Shown here piece after piece: positions 10,501-22,020 of a stretch of DNA of 64,000 nucleotides (its first letter is position 1; each line of letters starts with the position of its first letter). Under the pieces are notes generated by a model. It was not told the origin of the DNA. It saw nothing but the letters and a program-made list of their open reading frames with translations, and searched no databases. The stretch is from Euptelea pleiosperma. Its lineage: Eukaryota; Streptophyta; Magnoliopsida; Ranunculales; Eupteleaceae. The stretch spans positions 11,905,248 to 11,969,247 of the forward strand of contig CM068551.1 of NCBI GenBank assembly GCA_035048495.1. Reading direction: 5' to 3'. The position numbers were made by a program, and so were the translations under genes.

Positions 10501-13500
10501 CGGAGGTTGACATGTAATTTTAAGTAATATTATGCATGTTGAAATAGATACCTGCACTCATACTTGGTTAGCATTGGCCATAGAAAATGGGTTTGTACTT
10601 GAGTTTGCGTGGCTCTTGTGTACAACATTGATATGTTTGTTTTGTCTTAAGTTACGTAGCACCCTTCCACAGGTTAGTCTACATCATTTGGTACAGAAGC
10701 CTCACGTTAGGATTATTTTGCAGGATTTGTAATGATTTTTTCTGATGCTTTGTGTTATGCATGGTCTTACTTTGAAGTTTGAAATTTGGACTACATTTCG
10801 ACTCATCTTTCAGAAAGCACTTAGGTTTGATTAAGTATTGAATTTGTAGCATTGTAGAGAACAAGGATGATTGTGATTCTAGAGTTTCAGGTGTCTAATC
10901 AGCATCTCTTAACTCTAACTGTGTGCTTTGTAGAATCTCGCTAGCAGATCACTGGTTGAGGATGTGCTGAAAAAAGTTAATGGATTGCAACCCATTGCAA
11001 ATGAGCTGGGTGTGCCTTTATCTCAACTTGCCATTGCTTGGTGTGCATCAAATCCTAATGTCTCCTCAGTCATCACTGGTGCTACAAAGGAGTCTCAGGT
11101 AAGTTTGATATACTGTAGCAGATCCTTTAGGCATGATTGGGAAATCCATATGCATCTGTTTTTTGTGTGCCTCTCCTATTGGTTAGTTACAGAAAAAGAA
11201 AATCTCAATTATTTTACATATCGAAATTGAATTTAGTAGCTGTTTTTCTTGACCATATGATGTTTGATGTAGTGTACAACCGTATGAGGTTATAACCAAA
11301 CATTTTTCTAAAAATTACAAAACTTGAGGCAGCAAGAGAAGACTGTTAAAGAGCGTACAGGGACTAATTTGTAATTAGCCCCACATTTATTATTATATAT
11401 AGTGGGTTGTATAGGGATCTACCCTAATACGACTCCACACTTCTCTATTCGCTTCTCTTCTCTTTCCTTTCTCCTCTCTCTAACCCTCTCTCTACCTCTG
11501 GAATCGAACATGGTATTAGAGCAGCTGTAGATCTGATTTCTCTTCCCTTCCTCCATCTTCTCCCCCGGCCACAAGCCTCAAGAATTGCAGGTGTCAGAAA
11601 TCGTAGGGGTGACTCCCTGGTGATGCCGCAAGCTATAGAAACCTTAGGGTTCTCAGCCTTGTAAGAGGAATTTGTGGCTGAACTACATGGAGGTGGATTA
11701 AGGGGAACAAACTAAAGCTATAGCTGTTTTGGCTGGGAGATATTTTTAGCTTAAAACACAGAGATGTGTCTCAAAATGTGATCAGGTGGCGAGTTTGTCA
11801 AGTATCTAAAGGCAATACTCAAAACACGGAGCTATACGCGCTGTTACTGGTCCCAACATTCCCATGGATTGATAATTCAGTGGAGTTTGTGCTAAGGTCA
11901 CCAAAAATAGCAAGAGGGCTGGATTTGGTGTTTGTGGTTGTAGATGGGTTTTCAAAAGTGGCTCATTTCATTGCATGTAAGACAACCCTGGATGCATATC
12001 ATGTTGCTGGTTTGTTCTTCAATGACATAGACTTCATGTAGTCCCAAAGTCTATGACATCAGACTGGTATACAAAGTTCTTAAAGTCAAATTTGAAGGAC
12101 TTTATGGGAGCGAATGGCAACTCAGTTACCATACAGTAGTGTGTACCATCCCCAAAAAGAAGTTGTCAATAGAAGCTTGGGAAATCAAATAAGGAGCTTG
12201 GCTGCAAAGAATGTAATAGTGGAATTTAACCTACCTCAGGCTGTCTTTTCTTAGAATAATCTAGTAAATCAATCCACAGGAAAAAGTTAGTTTGAGATTG
12301 TGTATGGGAGAGCTCCGAACCATGTTGTGGACTTTCTTCCATGAGAACAAAAGGTGAGTGAAGATGCTGCTGCTTTTGCAGAATATATAAAAGAAATTCA
12401 TGAGGCCACGAGGTTGAAACTATAAGAACTATAAGAACTGTAAGAAAGGAACTAGCGATACAAGGAAGTTAGTAACAAGCATAGAAGACCAACATACCTC
12501 ATGTAGGTGATTGGGTATGGATGTACCTTCGCCAGAAACATTTTTCTATGGGTACCCATCACAAGTAGAAAACAAGGATTTTGGGACATGCAAACTTTTA
12601 AAGAAATTTTGGGGATAATGCATATGAACTTGAGCTATGAATGATACCTATCCTATCTTTAATGTGGCTGACCTGAGTGAGTATCAAGGAGAAGTTGGGA
12701 AAGAAAGTGAAGTAGTGGAGGTAGAAATGCATCGATAACTTCCAAGTAAAGCAACCGACCAAGTTGAACATGTTATTGAAGTGAGTGAAATCAAGACACG
12801 GACTGAACTTCTATAGTCTCTTGGTGAAATTGTAAGGAAGACCTGGGTTGGGGAGAAGGAGCTCATGAAGCTTAATGCTGACTTGTGCCAGTTGGCTAAA
12901 TCAGCAACTCACATGGAGGTGAGTTCATTATAAGAGGCTCCTAAATAAAAAAAAATCAGCAATTCCATAGAGTTTTGAGAATTATACTTACATGTTTTTC
13001 CCACTGTAGATTCTTCACTTTAAATATTCTCAGAGAATTGGAAATTGTCCAGTTGACCTTTAGAGATAATGTTAATAATACTAGAATTATCAACTACAAT
13101 ATAGACTTTGTTCTAGAATGCCCCATTAAATGCAACTCCTCCTTGCTGGAAAACTTAGGTTCGAATCTCAGACTTATTTTTGGTGGCTTGTTTAGCAGTA
13201 TTCTTCAAAATATGCCCTAAAGTAATAGCCATTAAAGATAGAGATTTCCCCTTCACAGTCTCATACCCAAGTTCTACGTTTTCCTTAGAATCTTTCTTTG
13301 CCAGATGTTCATCATGAAAAAATGTTAAAGGCCACTTTGAAGTTTGAGCAAGTGGAAGACATGTGGCATTGTTGCCTGCAACTGAAATAACTAATAAGTA
13401 ACCGATTTGCTTTCCCTGTAGTATCCAAATAGAAAAGGTTCTCCATATTCTTGTTTGAGTTATACCCTGGATTGTCCACACTTTTATTTACGTATTGAAT

Positions 13501-16500
13501 TTGGAAATAATTCATCTTGTTTTCTGATTCTGAGAATATTATGCTTCCTCTATCGTTCATTAAATGAGATCAAACTGCATGTCAGATGAAGGCCATGTAA
13601 ATATCTCTAATCATGCATTTCTTCACTTTTGTGAAGATTACATCGAAAAGAAAGCCTATAAAATTCAATGGTATACTCTTTCATGGAATTTTTTCCTTAT
13701 AGGGATCTTGGAACTTACTGCTGAGATCCCTAACATAGTGTATGGGTGAAAATGTCACTTAAGAGACTCTTTCATTCTACTTAACAAAAAATAAAGAACC
13801 TGTTTCATTCTTTCCTACTAAAGACTTTTCAATATTTGAATAAAATTTTTTAACTCAAGTGAGTCGTAGGGCTTTCTATTCCCTTTATATAAAAGTAGTA
13901 GTATGTGTTTGATTTATAGTGGTTGTTGTTGGGTTGGAAACAACTTCTTAACGAAGGATAACAACAGAGGAGAAATACACTGTGAGTACAACAATAGATT
14001 TGTTGCTAGTCCTTCCCAAGATAGTGAGAGGGATCATCCTTATCTTTAGGTGATAAGGTGTGATCCCTATGATCAGGGGACACATCCTCAATACACCCTC
14101 GCAAACTGGGCCGTGGAGAGGGCAGAGGCCTAGTTTGGAACGGAGCATCAGAAATGATTGACATGGAAGGGCTTTGGTAAACATGTCCGCAACCTGATCG
14201 GTAGACGATATGAATCAAGTGATCAAGGACCCTAATGCCACCTTTTCACGGACGAAGTGATAGTCAATCTCGATGTGTTTTGTTCGAGCATGAAACACGG
14301 GATTGATTGTGAGATGAAGCGCTGAATGTTGTCACAAAATAGCGTTGGTGGTTTATCAAGAAATAGACCAATATCTCGTAGAAGAGATGTAAGCCATGTG
14401 ATCTCTGCAGTAGTAGAAGCCATGACCCGATATTCGGCCTCAGTACTTGATCTTGCAACAGTGGGCTACTTTTTTGTGCTCCAAGAGATGCAATTGCTGC
14501 CCAAATAAGTGCAATATCCAGTCGTTGATCTTGCGTTATGGGACAACCAGCCCAATCAGCATCGGAGAAGCCATATAGAACCATGCGATTGTGAGCAATC
14601 AACTGATTTCCATGATCAAGATTTCCATGAATATACCTGAGAATGCACTTAACAAGTTGGAAATGAAAAACGGTGGGCTCATGCATGAATTGACACATGA
14701 TTAATGCTATAAGCAATGTCGGGCCTAGTAAAAGTCAGATAATGAAGTCCACCCACTATACTCCTGTAGAATTGTGGGTCAGAGAGAGAGCATCTGACTT
14801 AGGTGAGGGTCGAAGTTTGGACACCGTAGGCATTGAAAGGGACTTGCATTCATGCATCTGGGCTCGTTGAAGAAGTTCAACAACATACTTGGGTAGATTA
14901 ATGAAGATTCCACCATGAAAACGTTGGACTTCCACACCAAGGAAATAATGCAAATACCCGAGATCTTTCATGGCGAACTCGTGGCTTAAAAGATCAATCA
15001 ACCGTCGAAGAAACATAGAGTTATCACTGGTTAGAATGATGTTGTCGACATACTCAAGTAATAAGATGGTGCCATGACTACTATGACAGATGAATACAAT
15101 GAAAGCCAAAAGCAAGGTAGTTAAGGGCACAAGGCGAACTTAAGGCGCTAAGACCTTTTGGCCCAAGGCGCAAGGCGAGGCATGCGTCTGATTGAAGCGA
15201 GGCGCAATATTAAAATTTATAATTAATATAAAAAAATTAAGAAAAATAACGTCATAAAATTACAAATAGGTAATCATTAGGCCATGAAACATAAAAAGAT
15301 AGCAAATGTCAAAAATCTCAAGTAACCCAAAAGCAATTCTAATTAACATTGTCATTATCTAAATACAAAACAAGTAATCAAAAAGCAAAAAAATATAGAA
15401 GATATCAAATGTTCAAAATCTCAAATAGCCCACAATAAGTTTTAGTTAACATCGCCATCCTCTAAAATATAACCATTAGCTTCATCCCATCATCGGATGT
15501 GTTAGCCTCAATATATTCTTCTTCTTTTGTTTCCTTCGAATTGACCTCTTCCTCTTCTGTTTCCCTTATTGAAGCTCTTGTGCTTACTCTTGACCTTAAT
15601 TGTGATCTAGTATTTGATATTTATTCACAAACTTCAACAGCTCTCGCAACAACACTACATGTCAAGCTATCATCCTCAAACACCAATTCATATTCTACTT
15701 CTCCACATTTTGTTTTCATCACCCCAAGTAGCCATTCACTGCTTTCATCTATGTCTTTCAATGAGATAGGTTCAATTGTATCTCTCTTATTATACCGATG
15801 CTTAATATAATAAGCCAAAGTACAAAATTTTTACAAAAAACATGTATTTTAGTGATGCGCGTGCTTGATACGCCTGGAGCCAGGCCTGAGGCGCGCGCCT
15901 TACTATACTCGCCTCGCCTTGACCCTTCTAAGGCGCTTTAGGTGTGCCTTGCGCCTGAGGCACGCACCTTGACTACAGAGGCCAAAAGATAAGAGAACCA
16001 AACTAAATCTGTCGAACCATGCATGAGGTGCTTGTCGTAGCCCATATAATGCACGTTTTAGATGATACATAATCGGGATGAGAAGAGTCTTTAAAGCCAG
16101 GTGGCTGCTCCATGCAAACAGGTTCGCTAAGTTTCCCATGTAGAAAAGCGTTATTGTCATCCAATTGACGGATGTCCCAATTGTGGGCCAATGCAATAGT
16201 GATCACAACACGAATTGTCGCAAGCTTGATAACGGGTGAGAATGTCTCAATAAAATATACTCTGGGTACTTGACTGAAGCTTTTGGCGACAAGACGTGCC
16301 TTTAGTCGCTCAAGAGTGCCATTAGAAAGGAGTTTAGCCTTGTAGATCCACTTACAGCCCACAATATTCATTTGTTGTGAACGTGGAACTAAATCCCATG
16401 TACCGTTGTTGTGAAGAGCAAGGAGTTCCTCTTGCATGGCTAGAAGCCATCCAGGATGTCGCAATGCAGTTTTAATAGACTTGGGTTCGGATGGAATAGA

Positions 16501-19500
16501 TTCAGCCATATACAAGTACTTACAATTGGGTTTGGTAATTCCATCATGAGATCGAGTTGTCATCGTGTGTGTAGAGATTCCAATTGATGGTGGAGAAACG
16601 GTAATGAACTCAGGACACGATCTGTCAGGAAATGAATCATCTATGGTAGTATGTTCTGGAGTACTGTGGGCCAGATGGGAAGCTCCTTTGTATGATTCTG
16701 AGCATCGTTATCATGGGAGTGTATTGATGGAGAACTGGACTCCATTGTGGAAGATGAAGCATCAGGAAGATCCATGCTACGAGATGGGGAACATGAAGCA
16801 TCAGAAAGATCCATGTTACGAGATGGGGAACCTGATTGTTCACGGCACTCTGGAGGGTGGATTTGAAGTGGTTAGGGAGTGACCATGTTGATCAGTGGCT
16901 GGACAAGGTCGGTGTGACCAATAGAGTGAGCAGAAGCATGAGCAGCCACACGATCAGTTTGAGGTTCATTAAAAGTGTCACCCTTAAGTTGAGTATCCAC
17001 ATGAAAGAAGGGAGATATGGTAGGCTCTGGAGCTTCTGTACCACTTGTTAACCATTCACTGAAAGAAGTAATGGTACCATGATCATTAGTAGTAGAAAAA
17101 AGAGTACCTGGAGCTTTGAATGGAAAGGTATGCTCATCGAACACAACTTGACGAGATATGTACACTCTACCTGTAGGAGGATAGAGACATATATATCCCT
17201 TAAAGTGATGACTGTAGCCCCTAAATACACACGACAATGAGCGAGGGTCAAGTTTTGTCTTTGCATAGTCTCGTAGATAAGGAAAACATCGGCAACCAAA
17301 CACTCTCAGTGAAGCATAATCGGGAAATTTCCCAAATAAGATCTCAAACGGGCTTCACATATTCAGTACTCTTGATGGAAGTCGATTAATCAACCACACT
17401 GCAGAACAAAATGCCTCTACCCAAAATCTTTTAGGCACGTGAGCATGGTAAGACCAAGTTCAGTAACATTTCTATGTTTGCGTTCCACTAAGCCATTTGT
17501 ATGTTCTTCTCAAATTGAGTTTGTATAAACTTATTGAAGTTTATAAAACAAGTCAGAAAATCAGATTTGAGCCGAAGTGGAAAAAACCAAGTGAAGCGAG
17601 TGCATTCATCCACAAATATCACATAGTATTTAAAAAGTTGGCAAGAGAGGACTGGAGATGGTCCCCATAAATCGCAATTGAACTTAACAAGAGGTTCATT
17701 AGCTAGAGAATGTGCTAAAAAATAAAAAAGGAAGTCTACACGACTTTGCCATTTGACAGCTATTGCAAACTACCTCAACCTTATTTGATGGATTACTTGA
17801 GATCAGCCTATTCTTCTGAAGAAAATCAACAACTCTCATGTGTGGATGACCAAGTCGTTGATGCCAAACTTCATTATTGGTAACTCTAAATCTGGTTGAG
17901 AATAATGTCGAATGTGCTCTTGACTGCAATGCATAAAGATCACCACTTCTAGTTCCCGATGCTATCATTGCTCGTGTTTCCCTATCCTTTATCACAAACC
18001 CGTCTGATGAGAACTCAAAAATAAATGGAAACTCAGAGGTTAGTTGACTCATAGACAATAAATTCTTCTTAATGTCAGGAACCACTAAAACATTGTTTAA
18101 CTATAGATCTATACTGCCAACATCAATGGTGGTAGAACCAACATGGGTAATGGCTAGTGCTTCTCCATTTCCAACCATGATTTTATCATGACCATAGTAA
18201 GTAGATAGAGATTGCAACTTACCGGGATCAGATGTCATATGTACGGATGCACTTGTGTCGGGGAACCATGCTGATTCTTGGGTGTCATTGAGAGTCATTG
18301 CTGTCAATGCTTGAGGTATCTCATCAGGTTGGTAAGTGTGGTTGAATCTATGCCAACAACGCATAGCAGTATGGTGTGGCTTCTTCCAGATCTGGCACAC
18401 ATCATCTTTCTCCGAAGTTGGGCAAGGAGTTGAATGATTTTGAGCATTGACTGGCTCCCTTGTATGATGCTTTGAGAATTCTCAGATCGATTCCCTTGCT
18501 GTCATGCTTGTGCAAAATCAGATCTATGCGCTTGCTGTCCTGCCTGTGTAAAGCCACGGCTCTTTGAGTTAAAGGACCCTTGATTGTTGTTGTGATTGCC
18601 TTGATTCGAGCCTTTGTTGCTGCTTCCCTGATGGCCTCTCTTGTAATTGTTTTTGTTGCCTCCTTGGTTTTGAAAATGCTGACTAAAGAATGCAACATTA
18701 TGGTCGAAACTATGCTGACTGTGCATATTTTTCATAGTTCCATGGCTACGGAGTGGGACCCAACTCAGCATAAGGGGAGGGGGTCGGTGGTTTGAGCATT
18801 GTAGTCACAAACGATTCATAACCAGGACGAGTCCCTTACGGAGATCAAAGACTTTCCTTTGATCATCCACTGGTTTGCCTATAGCAGACAAATCATCACA
18901 AATGCTCTTAAATGACCAAACATATTCAGTCATGTTGAAGTGCCCTTTGCAACAAAACTGAAGTTGCTCTAGCAGAAAGAACTCTCTCTCTTGAGAACCT
19001 TGAGCAAAGTGATTAAGAAGAGTGGTCCAAACATCAGCAGAGGTGTCAAGTCCTACCACCAAGCTAAGGACCGCTTCAGATAATGTTCCGGTGATCCATC
19101 CAACGAGTCTATCCGAACGTCTCCACGCCAAATAATCTGGATTAGCAATCTCAATCTTCCCACTTGCAGCTTCAGCAGATGAGATAGAGATATGATGATT
19201 GGGAGCAGCAAGGTCTGCATTAACGAAGCCTTCTATGTCCCGACCCTCAATAAGCTCCATCAGTTGGGTCTTCCAAAGAAGAAATTAGATTGTGTGTGAG
19301 TTTAATTGAAACAAAGTTACCCACATTGACAGACGATGGATATTGGTAGGAGGTATTGGAGGATGCCATTAATTATGGTTTGAGGAGGTTGCAGAGAACA
19401 AAGAGGTTGAGGGAATTTCTGTAAGCTCTCACGTCACTGATAGAGCTCTGATGCCATAAAGACTTTTCAATATTTGAATAAGAATTTTAACTCAAGTGAG

Positions 19501-20954
19501 TCGTAGAGCTTTCTATTCCCTTTATATAAAAGCAGCAGTATGTGTTCGATTTACAGTGGTTGTTGATGGGTTGGAAACAACCTCTTAACAGAGGATAACA
19601 ACAGAGGAGAAATACACGGTGGTACAGCAACAGATCTGTTGCTAGTTCTTCCCAAGATGGTTAGAGGGATCATACTTATCTTTAGGTGATAAGGTGTGAT
19701 CACTATGATCAGGGGACACGTCCTCAATGCCTACGTGTTTACTGGACTCAGTTGCTGCCTTTCCTGCTTTTGTTGGAACTTGGTTCACCATGTAAATCAA
19801 AAGATCGAAAAGTTGTAGCTATTAGGGTTTTTTCCTTTTACATAGAGCGATGTGAGAAAATATTCTCTACGCATGCTGACCAGTACAGAAATGTGTCAGG
19901 TCAAGTTCCGTTGTGAATTTAGGGATCTCTAACTTAATGCCTATACCACAGAAATAATACTGGCTATCAATTCTATAAATATAATTATCAGCCAGCACAT
20001 GAATTGGATGGCTTTGAATGCTTACTAAAATTTCCAAATTACAAAATATCATACATGGAATTCTGTAATGGTTCCATCATTACACGAGTAACAAAATTAA
20101 GATGTTCGATACTCATGTTACCAGAATCAGTTTGTACTTCCTTGTCCTTATCAACTATTTTCACACTTTCAGTAATAGTTGAGCTATTAGAACTAGATTT
20201 CTTGTCCAAATTTTTTAAAATAGTTTTAATTTTCCTTATAAACAGTATAACACTAGAATTTGATTTTCCAATAAAGATGTTGTTTCAAGCTAGTTGTGAT
20301 CTTCCAATTAATAAACTCCTCTTTTTAACCATGATGGTGATAGTCTAACAAAATACTTCACTCTTTAAGTATTTGTTATGATTACCCAAATTGCGTAGGA
20401 CAGGCCCGATTACTCCTGTATGGTACTTTTTCATTCACAATTATGCTTAGTAATCACAGTAACACAAGTAGAACTCCTGTATTTTAAAGACAACAGAGAA
20501 TACATCACAGTAATAAAGGAGCAATAGAAAACCTGAAGTATGGCTGCACAACTGGACCAAACAGAAGAAATTTCATTTATTAAAATAAACTCTATTAAAC
20601 CAAGCTTTCAAACAAAAGCATTGTTCACATCACTGTTCACAGCTCTTTATATACCCATAAACTTCACTCTTAAGCTAATTACGTTCTAATTGCAAATAAA
20701 ACTCCTAAACTCTAAATATGTCGGTTGAGAACGGGAAGTATGTCAAAGCTTCTCATTGAAGTGTTGACATAACAGCAGTGTGATATTTCACTTCTTTGGC
20801 CTTTCTTTAAATTGAGAGATGTCAATTGTCACTAATGCAGATTCAAGAGAACATGAAGGCTATTGATGTCATTCCAAAGTTGACACCTGAAGTGTTGGAG
20901 AAGATCGAGGCGGTTGTCCAAAGCAAGCCAAAGCGTCCAGAATCATACAGGTAA
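7523..20954 (+). CDS. KAB1: Voltage-gated K+ channel beta subunit (aldo-keto reductase family), 4 exons
   Basis: The exons are 7523-8086, 9129-9272, 10934-11098 and 20841-20954. All introns are GT-AG and in phase 0. The protein is 328 residues, the length I recall for Arabidopsis KAB1. It starts [14 protein letters not shown] and ends KPKRPESYR. The aldo-keto reductase tetrad is intact: Asp49, Tyr54 (in FFDNAEVY), Lys82 (STKIFWG) and His122 (CHRPD). The family binds NADPH in a TIM barrel and assembles on the cytosolic face of Shaker-type K+ channels. ATG 7523 is chosen because it matches the family start and no in-frame ATG lies upstream. The third intron is 9742 bp because retroelements have entered it; the coding exons are undamaged. 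A functional gene is likely if the long intron is spliced. Confidence 0.95.
8087..9128 (+). other. KAB1 intron 1
   Basis: A GT-AG intron of 1042 bp between CACAAG and GTTGAATCTGAG. No mobile element or gene was recognised in it. Confidence 0.85.
9970..10278 (-). pseudogene. LINE fragment (reverse-transcriptase zinc-binding region) in KAB1 intron 2
   Basis: A minus-strand frame of 102 codons contains [20 protein letters not shown] and later [19 protein letters not shown] and GAFSV. This pattern, W-V-GNG-I-W then W-G-FSV, is the C-terminal zinc-binding region of plant L1-type LINE polyproteins. No reverse transcriptase or poly-A tail is attached, so it is a short old remnant. It lies antisense to KAB1 in the 1661-bp intron 9273-10933. 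Confidence 0.55.
11344..11526 (+). mobile_element. Short copia-type LTR plus tRNA-Met primer-binding site
   Basis: A TG..CA block (TGTTAAAGAGCG to GAATCGAACA, 11344-11510, 167 bp) is followed at once by TGGTATTAGAGCAGC, complementary to the 3' end of initiator tRNA-Met. A short LTR with this primer site fits a copia element. The body is absent: after about 250 bp of leader-like sequence, unrelated gypsy sequence begins. Confidence 0.5.
11766..12900 (+). pseudogene. Degenerate Ty3-gypsy integrase fragment in KAB1 intron 3
   Basis: The first frame reads [10 protein letters not shown], then [31 protein letters not shown] and [10 protein letters not shown]: the zinc-binding tail and catalytic core start of a gypsy integrase. 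Beyond a stop near 12040 it continues in broken frames with HPQ-type and [11 protein letters not shown] motifs and a chromodomain-proximal tail near 12660 ([11 protein letters not shown]). Stops and frameshifts make it inactive. No LTRs belong to it. Confidence 0.65.
12901..13813 (+). other. KAB1 intron 3 sequence between gypsy and copia insertions
   Basis: AT-rich sequence with no supported gene. Short open frames on both strands show no known motif. It ends at the 5-bp target duplication CCTAC (13814-13818) of the copia element. Confidence 0.4.
13819..14093 (-). repeat. 3' LTR of the intronic copia element
   Basis: 275 bp, from TAAAGACTTTTCAATATTTG to GACACATCCTCAATA on the plus strand. 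It matches the LTR at 19457 over its full length, with a modest number of substitutions. Confidence 0.85.
14264..16563 (-). pseudogene. Copia reverse transcriptase / RNase H region, disrupted
   Basis: On the minus strand, 16003-16563 reads the start of a copia RT ([34 protein letters not shown]). The palm region lies near 15990-16070 ([14 protein letters not shown]), and the next part at 14756-15130 has [15 protein letters not shown], in which the usual YVDD is YVDN. 14264-14716 holds the RNase H tail ([11 protein letters not shown]). The hAT-like insertion at 15113-15980 separates the two halves of RT, and several frameshifts are present. Confidence 0.75.
15113..15980. mobile_element. hAT-like MITE with AAGGCGC ends inside copia RT
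   Basis: 868 bp flanked by an identical 8-bp direct repeat, GCCAAAAG, at 15105-15112 and 15981-15988. The ends are inverted (CAAGGTAGTTAAGG against CCTTGACTACAGAG) and carry clusters of AAGGCGC and its complement. The middle is AT-rich. The 8-bp duplication points to hAT. It splits the copia RT region, so it inserted after the copia element. Confidence 0.75.
16872..18400 (-). pseudogene. Copia protease / integrase region
   Basis: In minus-strand order: a zinc knuckle-like [16 protein letters not shown] and a protease active-site region [14 protein letters not shown] (usual D-S/T-G-A altered) at 18101-18400; a GAG-pre-integrase block [15 protein letters not shown] at 17699-18085; and the integrase C-terminal part with [24 protein letters not shown] and [16 protein letters not shown] at 16872-17303. 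The integrase core between these is degraded by stops. Confidence 0.7.
18805..19260 (-). pseudogene. Copia gag fragment
   Basis: A 151-codon frame with [19 protein letters not shown], then [16 protein letters not shown] and [19 protein letters not shown]. This is the conserved core of copia gag (W-x-D-x-L-x-x-W-I, D-VW-L). A start is present, but the frame ends early and continues broken into 18402-18771, which is rich in Gly, Asn and Gln. Confidence 0.75.
19457..19729 (-). repeat. 5' LTR of the intronic copia element
   Basis: 273 bp. Its left edge abuts the primer-binding site; its right edge is followed by the target duplicate CCTAC. Confidence 0.85.
19735..20840 (+). other. KAB1 intron 3, right part, with an unassigned LTR-like stretch
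   Basis: No gene can be supported. On the minus strand, about 20360-20740 has an LTR-like look: a TATA-type motif near 20650 (TATAAAGAGCTGTG read on the minus strand), followed by leader-like sequence. I could not find a primer site or domains that would prove it. The acceptor ACTAATGCAG at 20831-20840 starts exon 4. Confidence 0.3.
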
Positions 20955-21790
20955 AGGCATAACTCGGACACTCCTTTGTTGCCTGTGTGTCTTTGCTACA
21001 GACTCCGTCATTCCTGATTATTGGGACAGAAAATACAAGTATACGAAACTTGTGCTCAAGTCAAAAGGCGGTATGGAAAGTCTTATTATTTTCTTCACTG
21101 ATCTTTTTTCTTAAACGCGACGAGATGAAATTATTCTGCATTGTGTACTATTTTGAAGAGTTTTGAGATTCCAATGTTTTCTATGATTTGATTTTCCAAT
21201 GCTCTGGAAAGGATCACATCTTCATCCAAACGATATTTTAATCGAGACTGTTATTTGTCATCAAGTGATGCCTGGCATTGTTGTGTGGTCAGTAATCAAG
21301 ATTCAAGACAGCTTGTGTAAATTTACTGAGCTGTGCTGGTTAGTAGATCGTTTTAATTCCCAAGCTTGGGAGGGCGTAGGACACCCTCTCTTTTCGAAGT
21401 ATATGCTGGTCTTACAGGATAAAGACTAGTTTTTGATTTTTTGGAAACAAACTAAAAGATTCAACCCGGTTCGACTTGAGATGAGTCCACAGATCCGGTT
21501 TGACCTGGAAGTCTTTATTTGGTGAGTATGAAAAACGGATCTACACAGTTGATCCTTGGTTTCTTCCAACAGCTTTATTCTGCGTAACAACAAACTTCAC
21601 ATTTGCTGGGCACTGATGTCACGGTCATGGTGATGAACTAATGTAGCAAGACTTAAATATCAGCCGTTGCTTATATGCGAATGATGACTTTGTACATGCA
21701 GGAATAATGATGTTGTACATCTCTTGCTTCACGAGAGAAAAATTTTGATCGTGGCTTTTTTTTTATCTGGGCATCTGGGCCACACCGAAA
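20955..21790 (+). other. KAB1 3' UTR and intergenic sequence
   Basis: Begins directly after the TAA stop. It should contain the 3' UTR; a specific polyadenylation signal could not be chosen. No further gene recognised. Confidence 0.35.
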
Positions 21791-21794
21791 AATG

Positions 21795-22020
21795 CCACGT
21801 GACTTATTCTTAGAGATCAACGACTATTGATATTTGAACCATCACTAGATAGGCCTGGTGGTTTCTAGCAGTTGTTGGATTTGATTCTTTTTCACTGGTA
21901 GATTTTCAACCATGGGATTCAAGCATTATTTTGGCGAACTCAGATCGAACGCCTAGAAACCACTAATCAGGCTGATTTTTGGTCTACAAGTTCACCTAAG
22001 GATGACTCGGACGGCCGGAT
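21795..22020. mobile_element. G-box foldback MITE, copy A5 (degraded)
   Basis: The left end has ATGCCACGTGACTTATTCTT and the right half AATCAGGCTGATTTTTGGTC, both family blocks. The right terminus is degraded. It is followed (22280-22440) by unrelated sequence starting GGGTGCGTTTGGAACACG, which looks like the end of another MITE. Confidence 0.45.

Larger units (their letters stand above)
13819..19729 (-). mobile_element. Copia-type LTR retrotransposon, nested in KAB1 intron 3
   Basis: A 5.9-kb element antisense to KAB1. The LTRs are 13819-14093 and 19457-19729. An identical CCTAC lies outside each end (13814-13818 and 19730-19734). A primer-binding site (GAGCTCTGATGCCA on the plus strand, 19443-19456) abuts the right-hand LTR, which is therefore the 5' LTR. 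Domain order on the minus strand is gag, protease, integrase, RT, RNase H, as in Ty1-copia. All frames are broken and a hAT-like element interrupts the RT region, so it is inactive. Confidence 0.85.

Noticed and set aside
16565..16882. 105-codon plus-strand frame with an internal repeat
   Set aside because: Antisense to copia pol; the repeat is a short duplication (GAAGCATCAG..GATCCATG) in the pol hinge region.
19867..20348. Possible endogenous pararetrovirus fragment
   Set aside because: Considered because of the AT-rich frames on both strands, but no movement-protein, coat or RT motif is visible, so there is no basis for the call.
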